From Serinus canaria (Eukaryota > Chordata > Aves > Passeriformes > Fringillidae): a stretch of DNA of 64,000 nt. The stretch lies in assembly GCF_022539315.1 (NCBI RefSeq), contig NC_066333.1, forward strand, positions 12,553,001 through 12,617,000. Direction: 5' to 3'. A program made the position numbers and the translations under genes. Below are positions 32,301 to 43,660 of this stretch, in pieces. The notes under the pieces were generated by a model. The model saw only the letters and a program-made list of their open reading frames with translations, was not told where the DNA came from and did not search any database. Numbering within the stretch: the first letter of the stretch is position 1; each line of letters begins with the position of its first letter.

Positions 32301-35300
32301 TCTGAGTGCTGGGACACCCTGAGGTGGAGTGCCCTGGCTGAGCAGGCAGAGTGAGAGGAGGTTTTGAAGAGGGATCCTTCCCATGGAGAGAGAATATTCC
32401 ATGGCAGAGGGCAGGAAGGAACTTCACTCAGCTTGAAACAATGGCTGTTTCTTTGAATCGAGTTGTGAAGTTATCCTAAGAGGGGAGGAGGAAAGAAGGA
32501 AGAAACAATATTGTGGGTTTCTTCCACCCACCCTGACCCCACAAACAGGAATGGGGGTTTTTTGTGCTCTGAAAAAGTATCTGTGGTTAAAAAAAAACCC
32601 AAACAACCAAACAAACAGCCCACAATAAAACAACATGAAAAACCTCTCAACCAACCCCTTCCAGTAAAAAAAGTTCCTTTCTTGCTGTTAAGCTTTTCTA
32701 GGGCTGAGATTAAGCATGGAGCTGCCAGCTTGGGGCAGCTCCGTGTGGGTTTGGGAGTGTGGAGCGATGAATTGCAGAAGAGTTGGGTCTGGAATCTGCT
32801 CTCAGGGGACCCAAAGCACATCCAGGCTGTGCCAGGCCACAGCAGGGCTGTTTGTCACAGCCAGGGGTGATCCAGAGAGGGATCTGGGGGGTGATAATTG
32901 GGCAACAGAGCTTTCAAATGTACCACCTTATTTTCTCTTTCACACCCAAGGCAAAGCCCCATTTCACACCTTAGAGCAGCCCAGGTGCATAATTGAAAGA
33001 TTAAGTGAAAGGTTAAGTGATACAGAAAGCCACAGACAACCCAGAACAATTTCTTCTTTTGAATTCTTATCAATTCTTTTGAAATCTTGCCTTTTGACGT
33101 AAGTTGGTCAAACTTTGAATTCCTGGCTCTGGGAAACAGGGAGCTCAGCCCTGCTCTGAGACTTTCTGACTGTCTGAATCCCCTGAATCCCCTCAGCATC
33201 CTGCAGGATTCCTCCTGCCTCAGTCTTGCCTCCAGCCTCAGCAGCTGAGAGCACACAGCTGGGCCATGATAGTTTCAGGTTGTATCGAGATGAACTCTGT
33301 ATTTTCAATCTAATCTAATGTTTGATCTTTCCGACCCCAAATCAAAGCTATTTTCTGCAGCATTGCCATGGTGATGCACAACACCGAGTGTTGTCATTGC
33401 CAGGGCTTTTAGAGCTTTATTGAAATGCTTTTGAGCTGCAGGAAAAGATCTATGAGAAATAATGGTACATTATGTCGGAGATTGATTTACAATGGGCTGC
33501 TCTATAAAATATTTAATAGAATCTCTAAAATTATATCAAGACAAGTTACCAGAAAATTAAAAATACCGAAGTATATAGAGCTGCAAACATGGGCATTAGT
33601 GTGTGAGTACAAGCAGGCCTCTCCTCCCAGAGCTCGGGAGGAAAATATGTTTGCTGGCAAATTGAGTGATTGTTTCTGAAAATTGGCAGCTCCCTCGTTT
33701 CTGGGTAGGCCTTCAGCATTACCTATTCCTAAGAAACTTCTTTGTATTCACAGAGTGCTTACTATTGTGAAGCTAATAGATATGTTTTTGATGAACACAT
33801 TTTTCCATTTGAACTGTGAGAGCAGTAACCTTTAGTCATGCACAGACAAGATCATTTAAATTCCAGGCTCAGTGCAGCAAACTGGCTAGATTCAGAATCT
33901 GATATGCACATTGGATTAATTATCCTTGGTTTTTTTTTTTTTTTATTTGATGAATCTTATGTGATGATCAAATAGTGAAGTTTATTTTACCTGTGTGGCA
34001 AATTCATTTGTAGTCTGATGGATTAATTTCTCCCCTATTCAACCCTCCTCTTTAAAAATACTTTTATTGCTTTTTCAGAGCACGCTTTGTAAACTTCAGA
34101 TTCTGTACATCGAATTCCATCTCTCCCAAAAACCAGCAGTGGGTGTTGGATGTGGAATCCTGACCCAGCTGAGGACTCAGCAGAATCTTTAACCATTCCC
34201 AGGTAGTTCAGACTCCACCCCAGTGGAGATGAGGACCAAACCCCATCCAATCCCCAGGTCAGGCCAGGTCCAGCAGCTCTTCCTGAGATGTGGGAGTTGA
34301 ATCAGTCTCTGGGGTTCAGGCTGCTAAAACAGCAGTCAGTGCTCTGCCTTTCACCTTGCAGAGCATTAATTCAAACACATTCTGTCATTTCCTCTCAAAC
34401 TTCTCTTTGCCACTAATGGCAATAGAAACATTACATTTGCATACATCAATTACTAAGCAGTTTTGTTAAGCAGATTGTTAGGTTCATTAATACTGCTTGA
34501 AAGTGAGGCTAATTATATCCTGCTTCCCATTTGGGATGTTGTTTCTGTCTGAGTTGTAATGTGACTAAATTATTATTTTGATTATGCTGGTGAGTTAGTT
34601 CATTCTCATTTATCTCCTGATTCTTTTCATTCAGAAACCTTTGAAATCGGCTCAGATGCTGCAGTCTGAGAAGCCTCCCCCTGAAATTCAAGCAATACAA
34701 TTCTGTTCTTCCCAGGACAGAGTTATTGGAAACTGGGAGGAGGAAGAGAATGGGACATTCTCCGTCCATCAGGATATATTAGGTCATCATATGGATTTTC
34801 TGAGTGAGTTTGGGCAAGTTACTACAAATCCATGCAAATTAGTTCAGCTTTGCATCCCAGCAGCCCAAAAAATGGATTGAAGCAGCAGATTTGAACTTGC
34901 TTGTGCTAACAGCCACCCTGGTCTGCTCCTGTTTCCAGCAGGCCCTTACCAGGTCTGGAAAAATCCTTTTCCAAAGATCTTTGTTTCCCATTCCATGTGG
35001 AAAATCCTTTTCCAGAGATCTTTGTTTTCCATTCCTGTGTCATTTCCCGAGCCTGAAGCTCTGCCAGTCTGTAAGATGCTGTCTCTCCTGAAGGAGGCAC
35101 CTGACACATTCCCAGGGCCATTTCCTGCACAATGGCAGAGATTGTACAAATCCTTTGGGGCTCAACAAGAGCTCTCCGTGGTGAGGCTGACAAGGCACTC
35201 CTGCCTGTTCCTATTCTCTCCCTGCTGTGTCAATGAAGCTCCAGGGAATCAGGAGGGAGCAAAGAATGAAGCTGAGTGCCAGGAGAGTAATCCAACACAC

Positions 35301-35479
35301 ACTAAAGAAGTGACACAGCTTTGCCTTTCCTCATGCATTCACAAGGCTCATTAGCACCTGGTTTACCACGTAAAAATAAAAGAAAATGAAAGCAGAGCAG
35401 TTAGGAACAGATTGGGAATTACAGATTTGTGTCAGAGCACTGGAGCTCCTTTGGGCACTTGAGGGCCGTGGCTTTAAAT
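29386..35479. other. Intergenic, no gene recognised
   Basis: About 6 kb of mostly AT-rich sequence without a recognisable exon. Homopolymer T runs occur near 29750 and 33930. 34960-35045 contains a tandem duplication of about 47 bases (AAATCCTTTTCCAAAGATCT and its near copy). The stretches 29640-30560 and 33290-34560 look single-copy and repeat-free by eye. Confidence 0.5.
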
Positions 35480-35640
35480 GTTTGGGGTTGGTGCCACTCT
35501 GCTTTCCCACCCCTGCAGGTGCTCCAGGAACACCAGGACGTGGCACTCCGTGCTCTGGGCTGGGTGACAAGGTGGGATCAGCCACAGCTTGGACTCTTGG
35601 GGGTCTTTTCCATCCTCAGTGACTCCGAGATTCTGTAACA
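35480..35640 (+). mobile_element. CR1-type 3' fragment, sense
   Basis: Contains CAGGACGTGGCACTCCGTGC, CTGGGCTGGGTGACAAGGTG and CTTGGACTCTTGGGGGTC, then TTTTCCATCCTCAGTGACTC and GAGATTCTGTAACAACAACA. It matches the usual order of a CR1 3' end and ends in a short ACA repeat. Confidence 0.7.
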
Positions 35641-36023
35641 ACAACAACAAAATTCTTCAGCTATTGCTGAGCTTTGCCAGAGCTCTCCTCGTCCTGGCTG
35701 TGACATCCAGAGTGGCCTTGAGCTACAGAAAAGTGACACAGCCACCACAGCTGTCCCCCCACCCTGTGTCTGACCTTGGCATTTGTGCCACTGACTCCTC
35801 CACTCTCAGTGAACCACAAGGACAAACCACCAGCCACGATAACTTGTTAATTAAACCAATAAATGGATTAAACACTGCACTTCTTTATATGAAAAAAAGA
35901 AATGCTTCAGATTACCAAAGAGCTTTTTGGGGTTTGGATATCTGGAGCCCAGTCCTGCTGCCTGAGTAGTTGCTGCCAGGCACCCTGTGGTTGCAGGCTG
36001 TGTCCTCCCACAGGAACACCAGC

Positions 36024-36460
36024 TCCTGTTCCCATTCCTATTCTTGTTCCTATTCTTGTTCCTATTCTTGTTCCTATTCCTATTTCTATTCCCATTCCTA
36101 TTCCTGTTCCTATTCCCATTCCTATTCCCGTTCCTATTCCCATTCCTATTCCCATTTCTATTCCTGTTCCTATTCCCATTCCTATTCCTATTCCTGTTCC
36201 TGTTCCTGTTCCTGTTCCTGTTCCTGTTCCTGTTCCTGTTCCCATTCCCGTTCCCATTCCCATTCCCATTCTTATTCCTATTCCTATTCCTATTCCTGTT
36301 CCTGTTCCTGTTCCTGTTCCTATTCCTGTTCCTGTTCCTGTTCCTGTTCCTGTTCCTGCTCCTGTTCCTGCTCCTGTTCCTGTTCCTGTTCCTGTTCCTG
36401 TTCCCGTTCCTATTCCTGTTCCTATTCCCATTCCTATTCCCATTCCTGTTTCCATTCCTG
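36024..36460. repeat. Hexanucleotide array (TTCCNN)n
   Basis: About 72 tandem hexamers, mainly TTCCTG, TTCCTA, TTCCCA and TTCTTG. All plus-strand frames stay open and give dipeptide repeats (Val/Pro/Ile, Ser/Tyr/Cys, Leu/Phe), as does one minus frame (Gly/Thr), so the ORFs are artefacts. On the minus strand it is a (GGAANN)n array. Confidence 0.97.
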
Positions 36461-37739
36461 TCTTTGTTTCTGCCTTTCTGAGCTCGAATGCAAGCTGTGC
36501 ACTATCCCTGTGTCCCTTGGCAGGCTGGGTACAATGCAGAGTAACTTAATTAAGTTGCTCTGGGGGAAAAAGCAGAGTTGGCAGCAGCCAGATGAGAGCA
36601 CTAAAAAGCAGAGCATCCTCTGCAGCTAAATGATCAGTTAAACTGCAAAAGGAATAACAAATCCAGCTGGAAAAAGGCACTTTGGATAAGTTCAGGGATC
36701 CCAAGTTATGCTCAGAATCAGGACCCAGCTCATTGTAAAAAAAGCAGTAAAAGCGTTGTGCCTTTGTGTTGCTTGGTCCTTCTAACTGGGCAGTGACATT
36801 TAATGAAACTGTGATTTTTTTTTCCTCATTAGTAATGCTAAATATTTAACCAGCTTGTAGCAGCGCTTTTAGAGGCTTTGCTGGTGATTTGTGTTGCTCG
36901 AAGCAGGACTGGTCACTCTCAGAGAGAGGGAAAGCTTGGTCTGGTCATGTCACGCAGTTCAGAAGCTGCAGGGCTCCTGCAGGAGCATCTCCAGGTCTGT
37001 TTTGAGGAGCTAATTTCCCCCAGGTTGTACAAATAGCTCTGCTACCCTGCCAGCAGTGCCCAGCACCCTGAGTGTGGAGCCATCCTCAGGGACAGCTCGG
37101 CTGGCAGTGCCCAGAGATGTGGACACATCTTCCACCTTGGCATGGATTAGCTTCTTTTCTTTTTAAGACTTTTATCTCTGTGTGTGGCACAGGATGGTGG
37201 GTCAGAGATTGAACAAGTCTCCATTCTGTTACTTTACTTCTCTCGTAAAACTTACTGATTCCCTGAGGCTTTTAGAGGGAGAAATGGCCTCAACTTGTTC
37301 TTGGACAGAAAATAAAATGCCCACATGCTCTCCACTCTGCTTGGGGCATCATTAAGGCAGCTATAATTGCACTAATTTTAGTGGAAAGGAGCCTACTTCA
37401 GTTCCCTGAGTGCAGCAGGAGTTTTGAGGTGGTTGTGATGCTGAAATGATTTTGAAAGTTAAGCACTGCAGCTGTTTCAGAAGCTGGCTTAAAAAACTAT
37501 AAATCCAAACTCCTGTTGATGTCAATTGCCCTGAACCATGTACAGAGCTAATTGAAAGCTTTTAGCTGGTTTGGTTGTCCATGCACTCCTCACTTCCTTG
37601 TCCAGGAGTCCCAAATTACATATAATGAAAAAAATGAAAGCATTAAATGGTTGCTGCAAGTGCTTGGAGTGCAGTGTGCCATAACACCCACGTCACCAGC
37701 ACAGGAAACAGAAAATGTTCCTGTCTGGAACATTTCCAT
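36461..37739. other. Intergenic, no gene recognised
   Basis: Single-copy sequence with no exon, RNA gene or repeat family that I recognise. Confidence 0.5.
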
Positions 37740-38055
37740 TCATAGAATGATTTGCTTTGAGAGGGAGCTCAAAGGAATCTCCACCCCTGCCATGGCAGGG
37801 ACACCTCCCACTGTCCCAGGCTGCTCCAAGTCCCAATGTCCAGCCTGGCCTTGGGCACTGCCAGGGATCCAGGGGCAGCCACAGCTGCTCTGGGCACCTG
37901 TGCCAGGGCCTGCCCACCCTCTGAGTAAATAAAGAATTTTTTCCTTGTAATTAATCCCAGTCTTCCCTCTGTCAGCTTGAAGCCATCCCCCTGTCACTCC
38001 TTGTCCTTGTAGAAGTCCCTCTCCAGCTCTCTTGTAGCCCCTTCAGATACTGCAA
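37740..38055 (-). mobile_element. CR1 3' fragment, antisense
   Basis: Starts near CATAGAATGATTTGCTTTGA, then CCCCTGCCATGGCAGGGACA, CCACTGTCCCAGGCTGCTCC and GCCTTGGGCACTGCCAGGGA. It extends into the further upstream CR1 part (AGTCTTCCCTCTGTCAGC, TGTAGCCCCTTCAG), so it is one of the longer copies here. Confidence 0.9.
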
Positions 38056-38311
38056 AATAGAATAAGGTTCATCTACAACACATGGGGAAGGATTAACACT
38101 CAAGTTCTACATGAAAAATTGTTTTTTCTTTAGATACCATGAAACAACAACAAAAAAGTTTTCCTATTGCGTATTTGTGATTCTGGAAGGTTTCTGAAAG
38201 CTGTAAATTTGCAGCTAAGGATTGGAGATTCGACAGTAAAAAGCAAGATAACAGAAATTCCTCAGTTTTGGTTGTTTATATTGCAGCACCATGTCTCCAT
38301 GGAGCAAAGGG

Positions 38312-38835
38312 CTACAGCACAGTGTCATAGCACAGTGTCACAGCACAGTGTCACAGCACAGTGTCACAGCACAGGGTCACAGCACAGTGTCACAGCACAG
38401 TGTCACAGCACAGTGTCACAGCACAGTGTCACAGCACAGTGTCACAGCACAGGGTCACAGCACATTGTCACAGCACAGGGTTACAGCACAGGGTCACAGC
38501 ACAGTGTCACAGCACAGTGTCACAGCACAGTGTCACAGCACAGTGTCACAGCACAGGGTCACAGCACAGTGTCACAGCACAGTGTCACAGCACATTGTCA
38601 CAGCACAGTGTCACAGCACAGGGTCACAAAAGTGTCCCTGCACATTGTCATAGAACATTGTCCCTGCACATTGTCCCTGCACATTGTCCCTGCACATTGT
38701 CACAGCACATTGTCAGAGCACATTGTCAGAGCACATTGTCAGAGCACATTGTCCCTGCACAGTGTTGCAGAAGTGTCCCTGCACATTGTTAATGCACATT
38801 GTCACAGAACAGTGTCACTGCACAGTGTCCCTGCA
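38312..38835. repeat. 13-bp tandem array, CACAGTGTCACAG
   Basis: About 40 tandem 13-mers. 38312-38626 is nearly pure CACAGTGTCACAG with CACAGGGTCACAG variants; 38627-38835 is more diverged (CATTGTCCCTGCA, CATTGTCAGAGCA). Because 13 is not a multiple of three and the unit lacks stops, all plus frames stay open with a 13-residue period. The 230-codon frame over it is not a gene. Confidence 0.96.
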
Positions 38836-41800
38836 TGCTGGGGGTGCCTGTCACTGTAAGAAGACAAGGACAAGGACTCCCTGTCCCATCTCCAAGGAGG
38901 GAACTCTCCAGTGGCCAGGCCACCAGGCTGTTCCTGTCTTGAGGCCTGGCTGGTGTCAGAGGGGCTGGAGCAGTTGCAGGCAGGCAGGGACACGGGTCCA
39001 GCTCTGGTACCCTGAAGGGTGACACTCAGGCTGCTGTGACCCAGCCTGCACAAAGGCCTGGGTAGATCCCAGAGCTCCACCAGAACTGAGCTCCTGCCCA
39101 GTGCTCAGGCTGCAGCACATTTTACCCACCCTTGGCACTGCAAGGACCCCCTGGTTTTCTTCTTGTGGAGGTGAATTTCTTGTGCTGGGCTGCAGAACTG
39201 AATGGCTGCAAAGATTTCCTCAGCTTTAATTTTTCCATGATTATCCAAGTAGTGCTTGGTATAAGCTTCCACCAAGAATCCCTTTTTCACCATAATGAAA
39301 AACAATCTGCAGGAACTGTTTATCTTTGCTTCTGTTTCCTGCATGCTGGTCTTGGACTGTGTAACCAACACCAGGTGGACGCTGAGAAGTTTTTCTGTGA
39401 TAAACCAGAAATATTTGTTAGTGATTTATATATTCAAGGATGACAAAAGCAGCCCCAGCACCTGGCAGTGAGCAGAGCACTGCTGGAGGGCTGTGCCTGC
39501 CTGGCTGTGTCAGCACAACCATGATTAATGTATTGATGGGGCTTGGCAGGTACCTGAAAACAATTTTCCTTGAAAACAGTGCTGTGTTATGTTCTCCAGT
39601 TACCTCCTCCTGCTGAAACTGCTGTGAGGAAGATCTTTGCTATTGATAGTAGAGGTGAGAAGATTAAAAAAACCACAGCATCCTTTTGTGCCAGTGGGTC
39701 CTAGGAAAGGAAAGAACTGAGTGTTCGTGGTTCTTTGAAATTCTGGTGTGTCCTGACTGTTTTACTCTGTAGTTACACCCTTATCCCTGGAGCACAAAAA
39801 TACCTCCATAAAACATGAATTCATCTCTGGAGGAGAAGAGAACTGAGTGAGAAGAGAGGGAAGCATTAAGTCTCTAAAATAAATTAGTATCTGTAGTACA
39901 GCTCTTCCCAGTTCTGACATGGAGCTGCTGGTCCTTGGCATGAGCTGCACCATCGGGGTGGATGGGGAACAGCTGTGCTTTCCAAAGAGGATGGAACCCC
40001 CTGGAACAGCTGTCAGGGGGAGTTGGTAGAGCCATGGAATTACTGAGGTTGGATCAATAATGGTGAGGGTGCTTGTGAACCCGACACTGCCTCTAAACAC
40101 CAAAGGCAGTCAAAGTCCACCTCTAAACATCAAAAACAATCAAAAGCCTTGGAAGGGGCAGGAAATGGTTGATTCCACAGTTTCTGAGGGGCTGGAGAAG
40201 CCTCTTGCTTTGGCCCTCCCCAGCTCCTCTACCAACAGGAATTCTCCTGCAGCCCCTCTTGAGGTGAGTTACCTCAAACCTGTGTGGAAAATTGGCAGCT
40301 GGAACAAGGCATTGAGGAAAAGAGGTCTCAGATAAATTCAGCATGAAATATTTACCATGTGTGGCACAAGCCTTCCTCTTTTTTGACTATTTAACATTGT
40401 TTTCAGACCTAGTGCTTGCAGCAGTAATCACAAAATCCTGTGTTGGTCGTTTTGAAACGTGTAATGAAATTTGCTGAAAAGTGTGTGAAGTCTGCTTTTG
40501 ATTATAGATGTTGCAGGATCTTTCCAGTCCTCCTTCCTTTTATATGGAGGAAGGAAAAAAATCCCTTTCCAGTGCATGATGGCAAACTTTTAAGTTTCAC
40601 TTTCAGCATGGCTGAAGTGAAAATGTGATTAGGTTGGCACAGCCAGGGTAAATCAGAGTGAGATTTTGGGATGATCTCTTCCTGCTGTTCAGAAAAACCA
40701 CTGTGAGCCTCACAGCTTTTTTTTTGTCTTTGCAGGAGCCCCCCAGAGAGAGAACAATCATCTATTGTCCAAAAATCCCCCATTTTCTAACAGGAACGGG
40801 AGAATGAGAGGCACGGCTGTGGAATTGTGGCAGCGTGTGACAAACGAGAGCAGCCAGGGGACAACCTGGGCACAAACCTGCTTCCCGAGAGAGCACAGGG
40901 AAGGTGCCACTGCCACCATCCCAGACAATAAAAGCAGCTTGAAAAGAATCACTGATGATTTAAGAAGTGCTGATGCACTGGAAATGTTTTTCCTCCTGTT
41001 CATTCTTCCTCCTGTTCATTCCTCCAATGTCCATGGCCAGCAGGGGCAGTTTAATTTTATTTGGAGAATGTAAATGGAGAGTTTGGAGTTGTAAATAATT
41101 GCATTTCAGCAGCCACACCACAGAGTGACCCATGGGCCACTTGCATTGCTGCTGTGGCTTGTAGCTGCTCCCAGTCCCACTGCTCAGGGGTTCTTCTCCC
41201 AGGGAGGCTCCCAGCAGCACCCTGAGCCCTCTGGGAAGCCCTCTGACGGATTTTGGGAGCAGCTTTTGGACATTCTCAAGCATTTTTGTTACTGAAGTGG
41301 GCCAGTGTAACAAGTCAGAGCCTGCAGCATTTTTCAGACCAGAAAACCCCTGCCAGTCTCTCACAGTGTGGCATCAAGAAAGCTTTAATTATCATGTGCT
41401 TGACAGCAAGAGGTAATTGATTTGTAATTTGTCTTGGGTTTGTGGTTTGATTTGGGTTTGGCTTTTAATAAGGAACTGTTCTAATTGCCATTTAATGTGC
41501 ACTGTTCCATCCAATGCTTATATTTTCCCACTTGAGTGACTCTTCCCATAGTGGTGTCTGTTTAAAAGGAAGTTTTTTGTCAAAACAAGAATTGTGACGG
41601 GCCATAATCTTCCTCCCTCGAAAGAAAGCAATTATTCAGCCAAAATATGTACACTCTGGTGATTATGTGGATGTATCACTTCCTGCTGGGTATTAAACTG
41701 TATTATTTCTGGAGTCTGAACTGGGAATATGATTAATAACAGCTTCTGATACAGCAGATAGCAAATGAAGGCCGAGTAATAGTAATTTTTCATTTGAATC

Positions 41801-42006
41801 TCAGCCAAATTGGCTGTTTTGCAGTACTGGTCTGTGGCAATTATTTGTTGTTCTGCTTCCTAATGCTGATTTCCTTCCAGAGTTGATCAGCATGAATCTC
41901 AGGGAAACACTGAGTCCATAAACACTTGTGGCCAGGTGGAGAAGGCAGAATGCTGATGGGAGCTGCTTGAATCCAGGCCCTCCTGCAGGACAGGGCTTTT
42001 GTGGAG
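38836..42006. other. Intergenic, no gene recognised
   Basis: No exon or RNA gene recognised. Several short open frames on both strands have no domain. Confidence 0.5.
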
Positions 42007-42235
42007 AGCCTGCTCCTGGTCCTGGTCCTGGTCCTGGTCCTGGTCCTGGTCTGGTCCTGGTCATGGTCATGGTCATGGTCATGGTCATGGTCATGGTCAT
42101 GGTCATGGTTCTGGTCCTGGTCCTGCTTCTGGTCCTGCTTCTGCTTCTGATCCTGGTCCTGGTCTTGCTCCTGTTTCTGGTTCTGCTCCTGCTCTTGCTC
42201 CTGCTCCTGCTCCAGCTCCATCTCCAGCTCTGGGG
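42007..42235. repeat. Hexanucleotide array (GGTCCT)n/(GGTCAT)n
   Basis: Pure GGTCCT units, then a block of GGTCAT units (about 42055-42110), then diverged GCTTCT and GCTCCT units. It directly abuts the 9-bp array on its right. Peptide repeats such as VMVMVM or DHDHDH in open frames come from this array. Confidence 0.95.
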
Positions 42236-42248
42236 TGGCAGAGCAGTG

Positions 42249-42920
42249 TTCACCTGCCCACATTGCCCACACTGCCCACACTGCCCACCTGCCTGCATTG
42301 CCCACCTGCCCACACTGCCCACATTGCCCACACTGCCCACCTGCCCACACTGCCCACACTGCCCACCTGCCTGCATTGCCCACCTGCCCACACTGCCCAC
42401 ACTGCCCACATCTGCCCACACTGCCCGCACTTGCCCACCTGCCCAGCACTTGCCCACCTGCCCACATCCCCCCTGCCCACACTGCCCACACTGCCCACAC
42501 TGCCCACACTGCCCACACTGCCCACATTGCCCACACTGCCCACATTGCCCACACTGCCCACCTGCCCACATTGCCCACACTGCCCACCTGCCCACACTGC
42601 CCACATTGCCCACACTGCCCACACTGCCCACACTGCCCACACTGCCCACACTGCCCACACTGCCCACACTGCCCACATTGCCCACACTGCCCCCCTGCCC
42701 ACACTGCCCACACTGCCCACATTGCCCACCTGCCCACACTGCCCACACTGCCCACACTGCCCACCTGCCCACCTGCCCACCTGCCCACACTGCCCACACT
42801 GCCCACACTGCCCACACTGCCCACCTGCCCACACTGCCCACACTGCCCACCTGCCCACATTGCCCACCTGCCTGCCCCCCTGCCCACATTGCCCACCTGC
42901 CCACATTGCCCATGTGCCCA
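42249..42920. repeat. 8/9-bp tandem array (CCCACACTG / CCCACATTG / CCCACCTG)
   Basis: About 75 short units over 670 bases. Nine-base units alternate with eight-base CCCACCTG units, which shift the frame at intervals. Neither strand has stops, so frames of 270-390 codons arise on both (Ala-His-Thr, Pro-Thr-Leu, Trp-Ala-Val, Gly-Gln-Cys periods). None is credible as a gene. Confidence 0.96.
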
Positions 42921-43280
42921 CTTTGGCCTCATTGTGGTGATTTGGGGCCAAGATGTGCAAACCCTCTGCAGGTGGAGTGAGCTCCCCCAGCCCCAGCATC
43001 CCCTGGCTGCCAACATTTTCTTTGTTCCATTTGAGCTGTGGGTTTGGGGCTCTGCTGGGGAGCTGTGCTGAGCTCCTCCAAGGGCTTCTCACTCATTTGT
43101 TATTCCAAACCAGGATCTGGTTGGGAAATGTTCAGGAGTGCTGCCCTGCTGAGATAGGTTTGGAGTCAAGCTTTGGATGGATTTGCACGAGGGGTGCTCA
43201 TCACTTCACAGTTTGTGCTGCTTGTGGTCAAGAGCCTGTTCTCTTCCAGAACTCAATGTTCCCATTCTCAGAATAAATTT

Positions 43281-43660
43281 CAGAAAATCACAGAATTCTT
43301 TGGGTTGGAAGGGATTTAAAGCTCCTCTCATTCCATGCCATGGCAGGGACATCTTCCACTGTCCCAGGCTGCTCCCAGCCCTGTCCTTGGGCACTGCCAG
43401 GGATCCAGGGGCAGCCACAGCAGCTCTGGGAATTCCATCCCAGCCCCTCCCCACCCTCACAACCAGGAATTCCTCCCAATATCCCACCTAACCCTCCTCA
43501 ATTTCAGTCTGAAGCCATTCCTTGTGTGCTGTCCCTCCATCCCTTGGAAATCCTCTCTCCCCACCTTTCCTGTAGCTCCTTCAGGTGCTGGGAGGTCACC
43601 CTGAGGTCATCCCAAAGCTTTTCTTCCCCAGGCTGAATTATCCCAATTCTTTTACCCTTA
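43281..43660 (-). mobile_element. CR1 3' fragment, antisense
   Basis: Starts CAGAAAATCACAGAATTC then TTTGGGTTGGAAGGGAT, followed by CCATGGCAGGGACATCTTCC, CAGGGATCCAGGGGCAGCC, CAATATCCCACCTAACCC and GAAGCCATTCCTTGTGTGC, ending with CTGTAGCTCCTTCAGGTGC. It is the reverse complement of the terminal part of CR1, one of the most complete copies in the window. Confidence 0.92.

Noticed and set aside
35902..36629. Open frames of 160-219 codons with dipeptide repeats
   Set aside because: Direct translation of the hexanucleotide array in every frame.
38167..38859. 230-codon open frame
   Set aside because: Product of the stop-free 13-bp repeat; no domain and no splice or start context.
41801..43092. 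Open frames of 270-390 codons on both strands
   Set aside because: All lie on the 6-bp and 8/9-bp arrays; the frames shift with eight-base units and show only short-period peptides.
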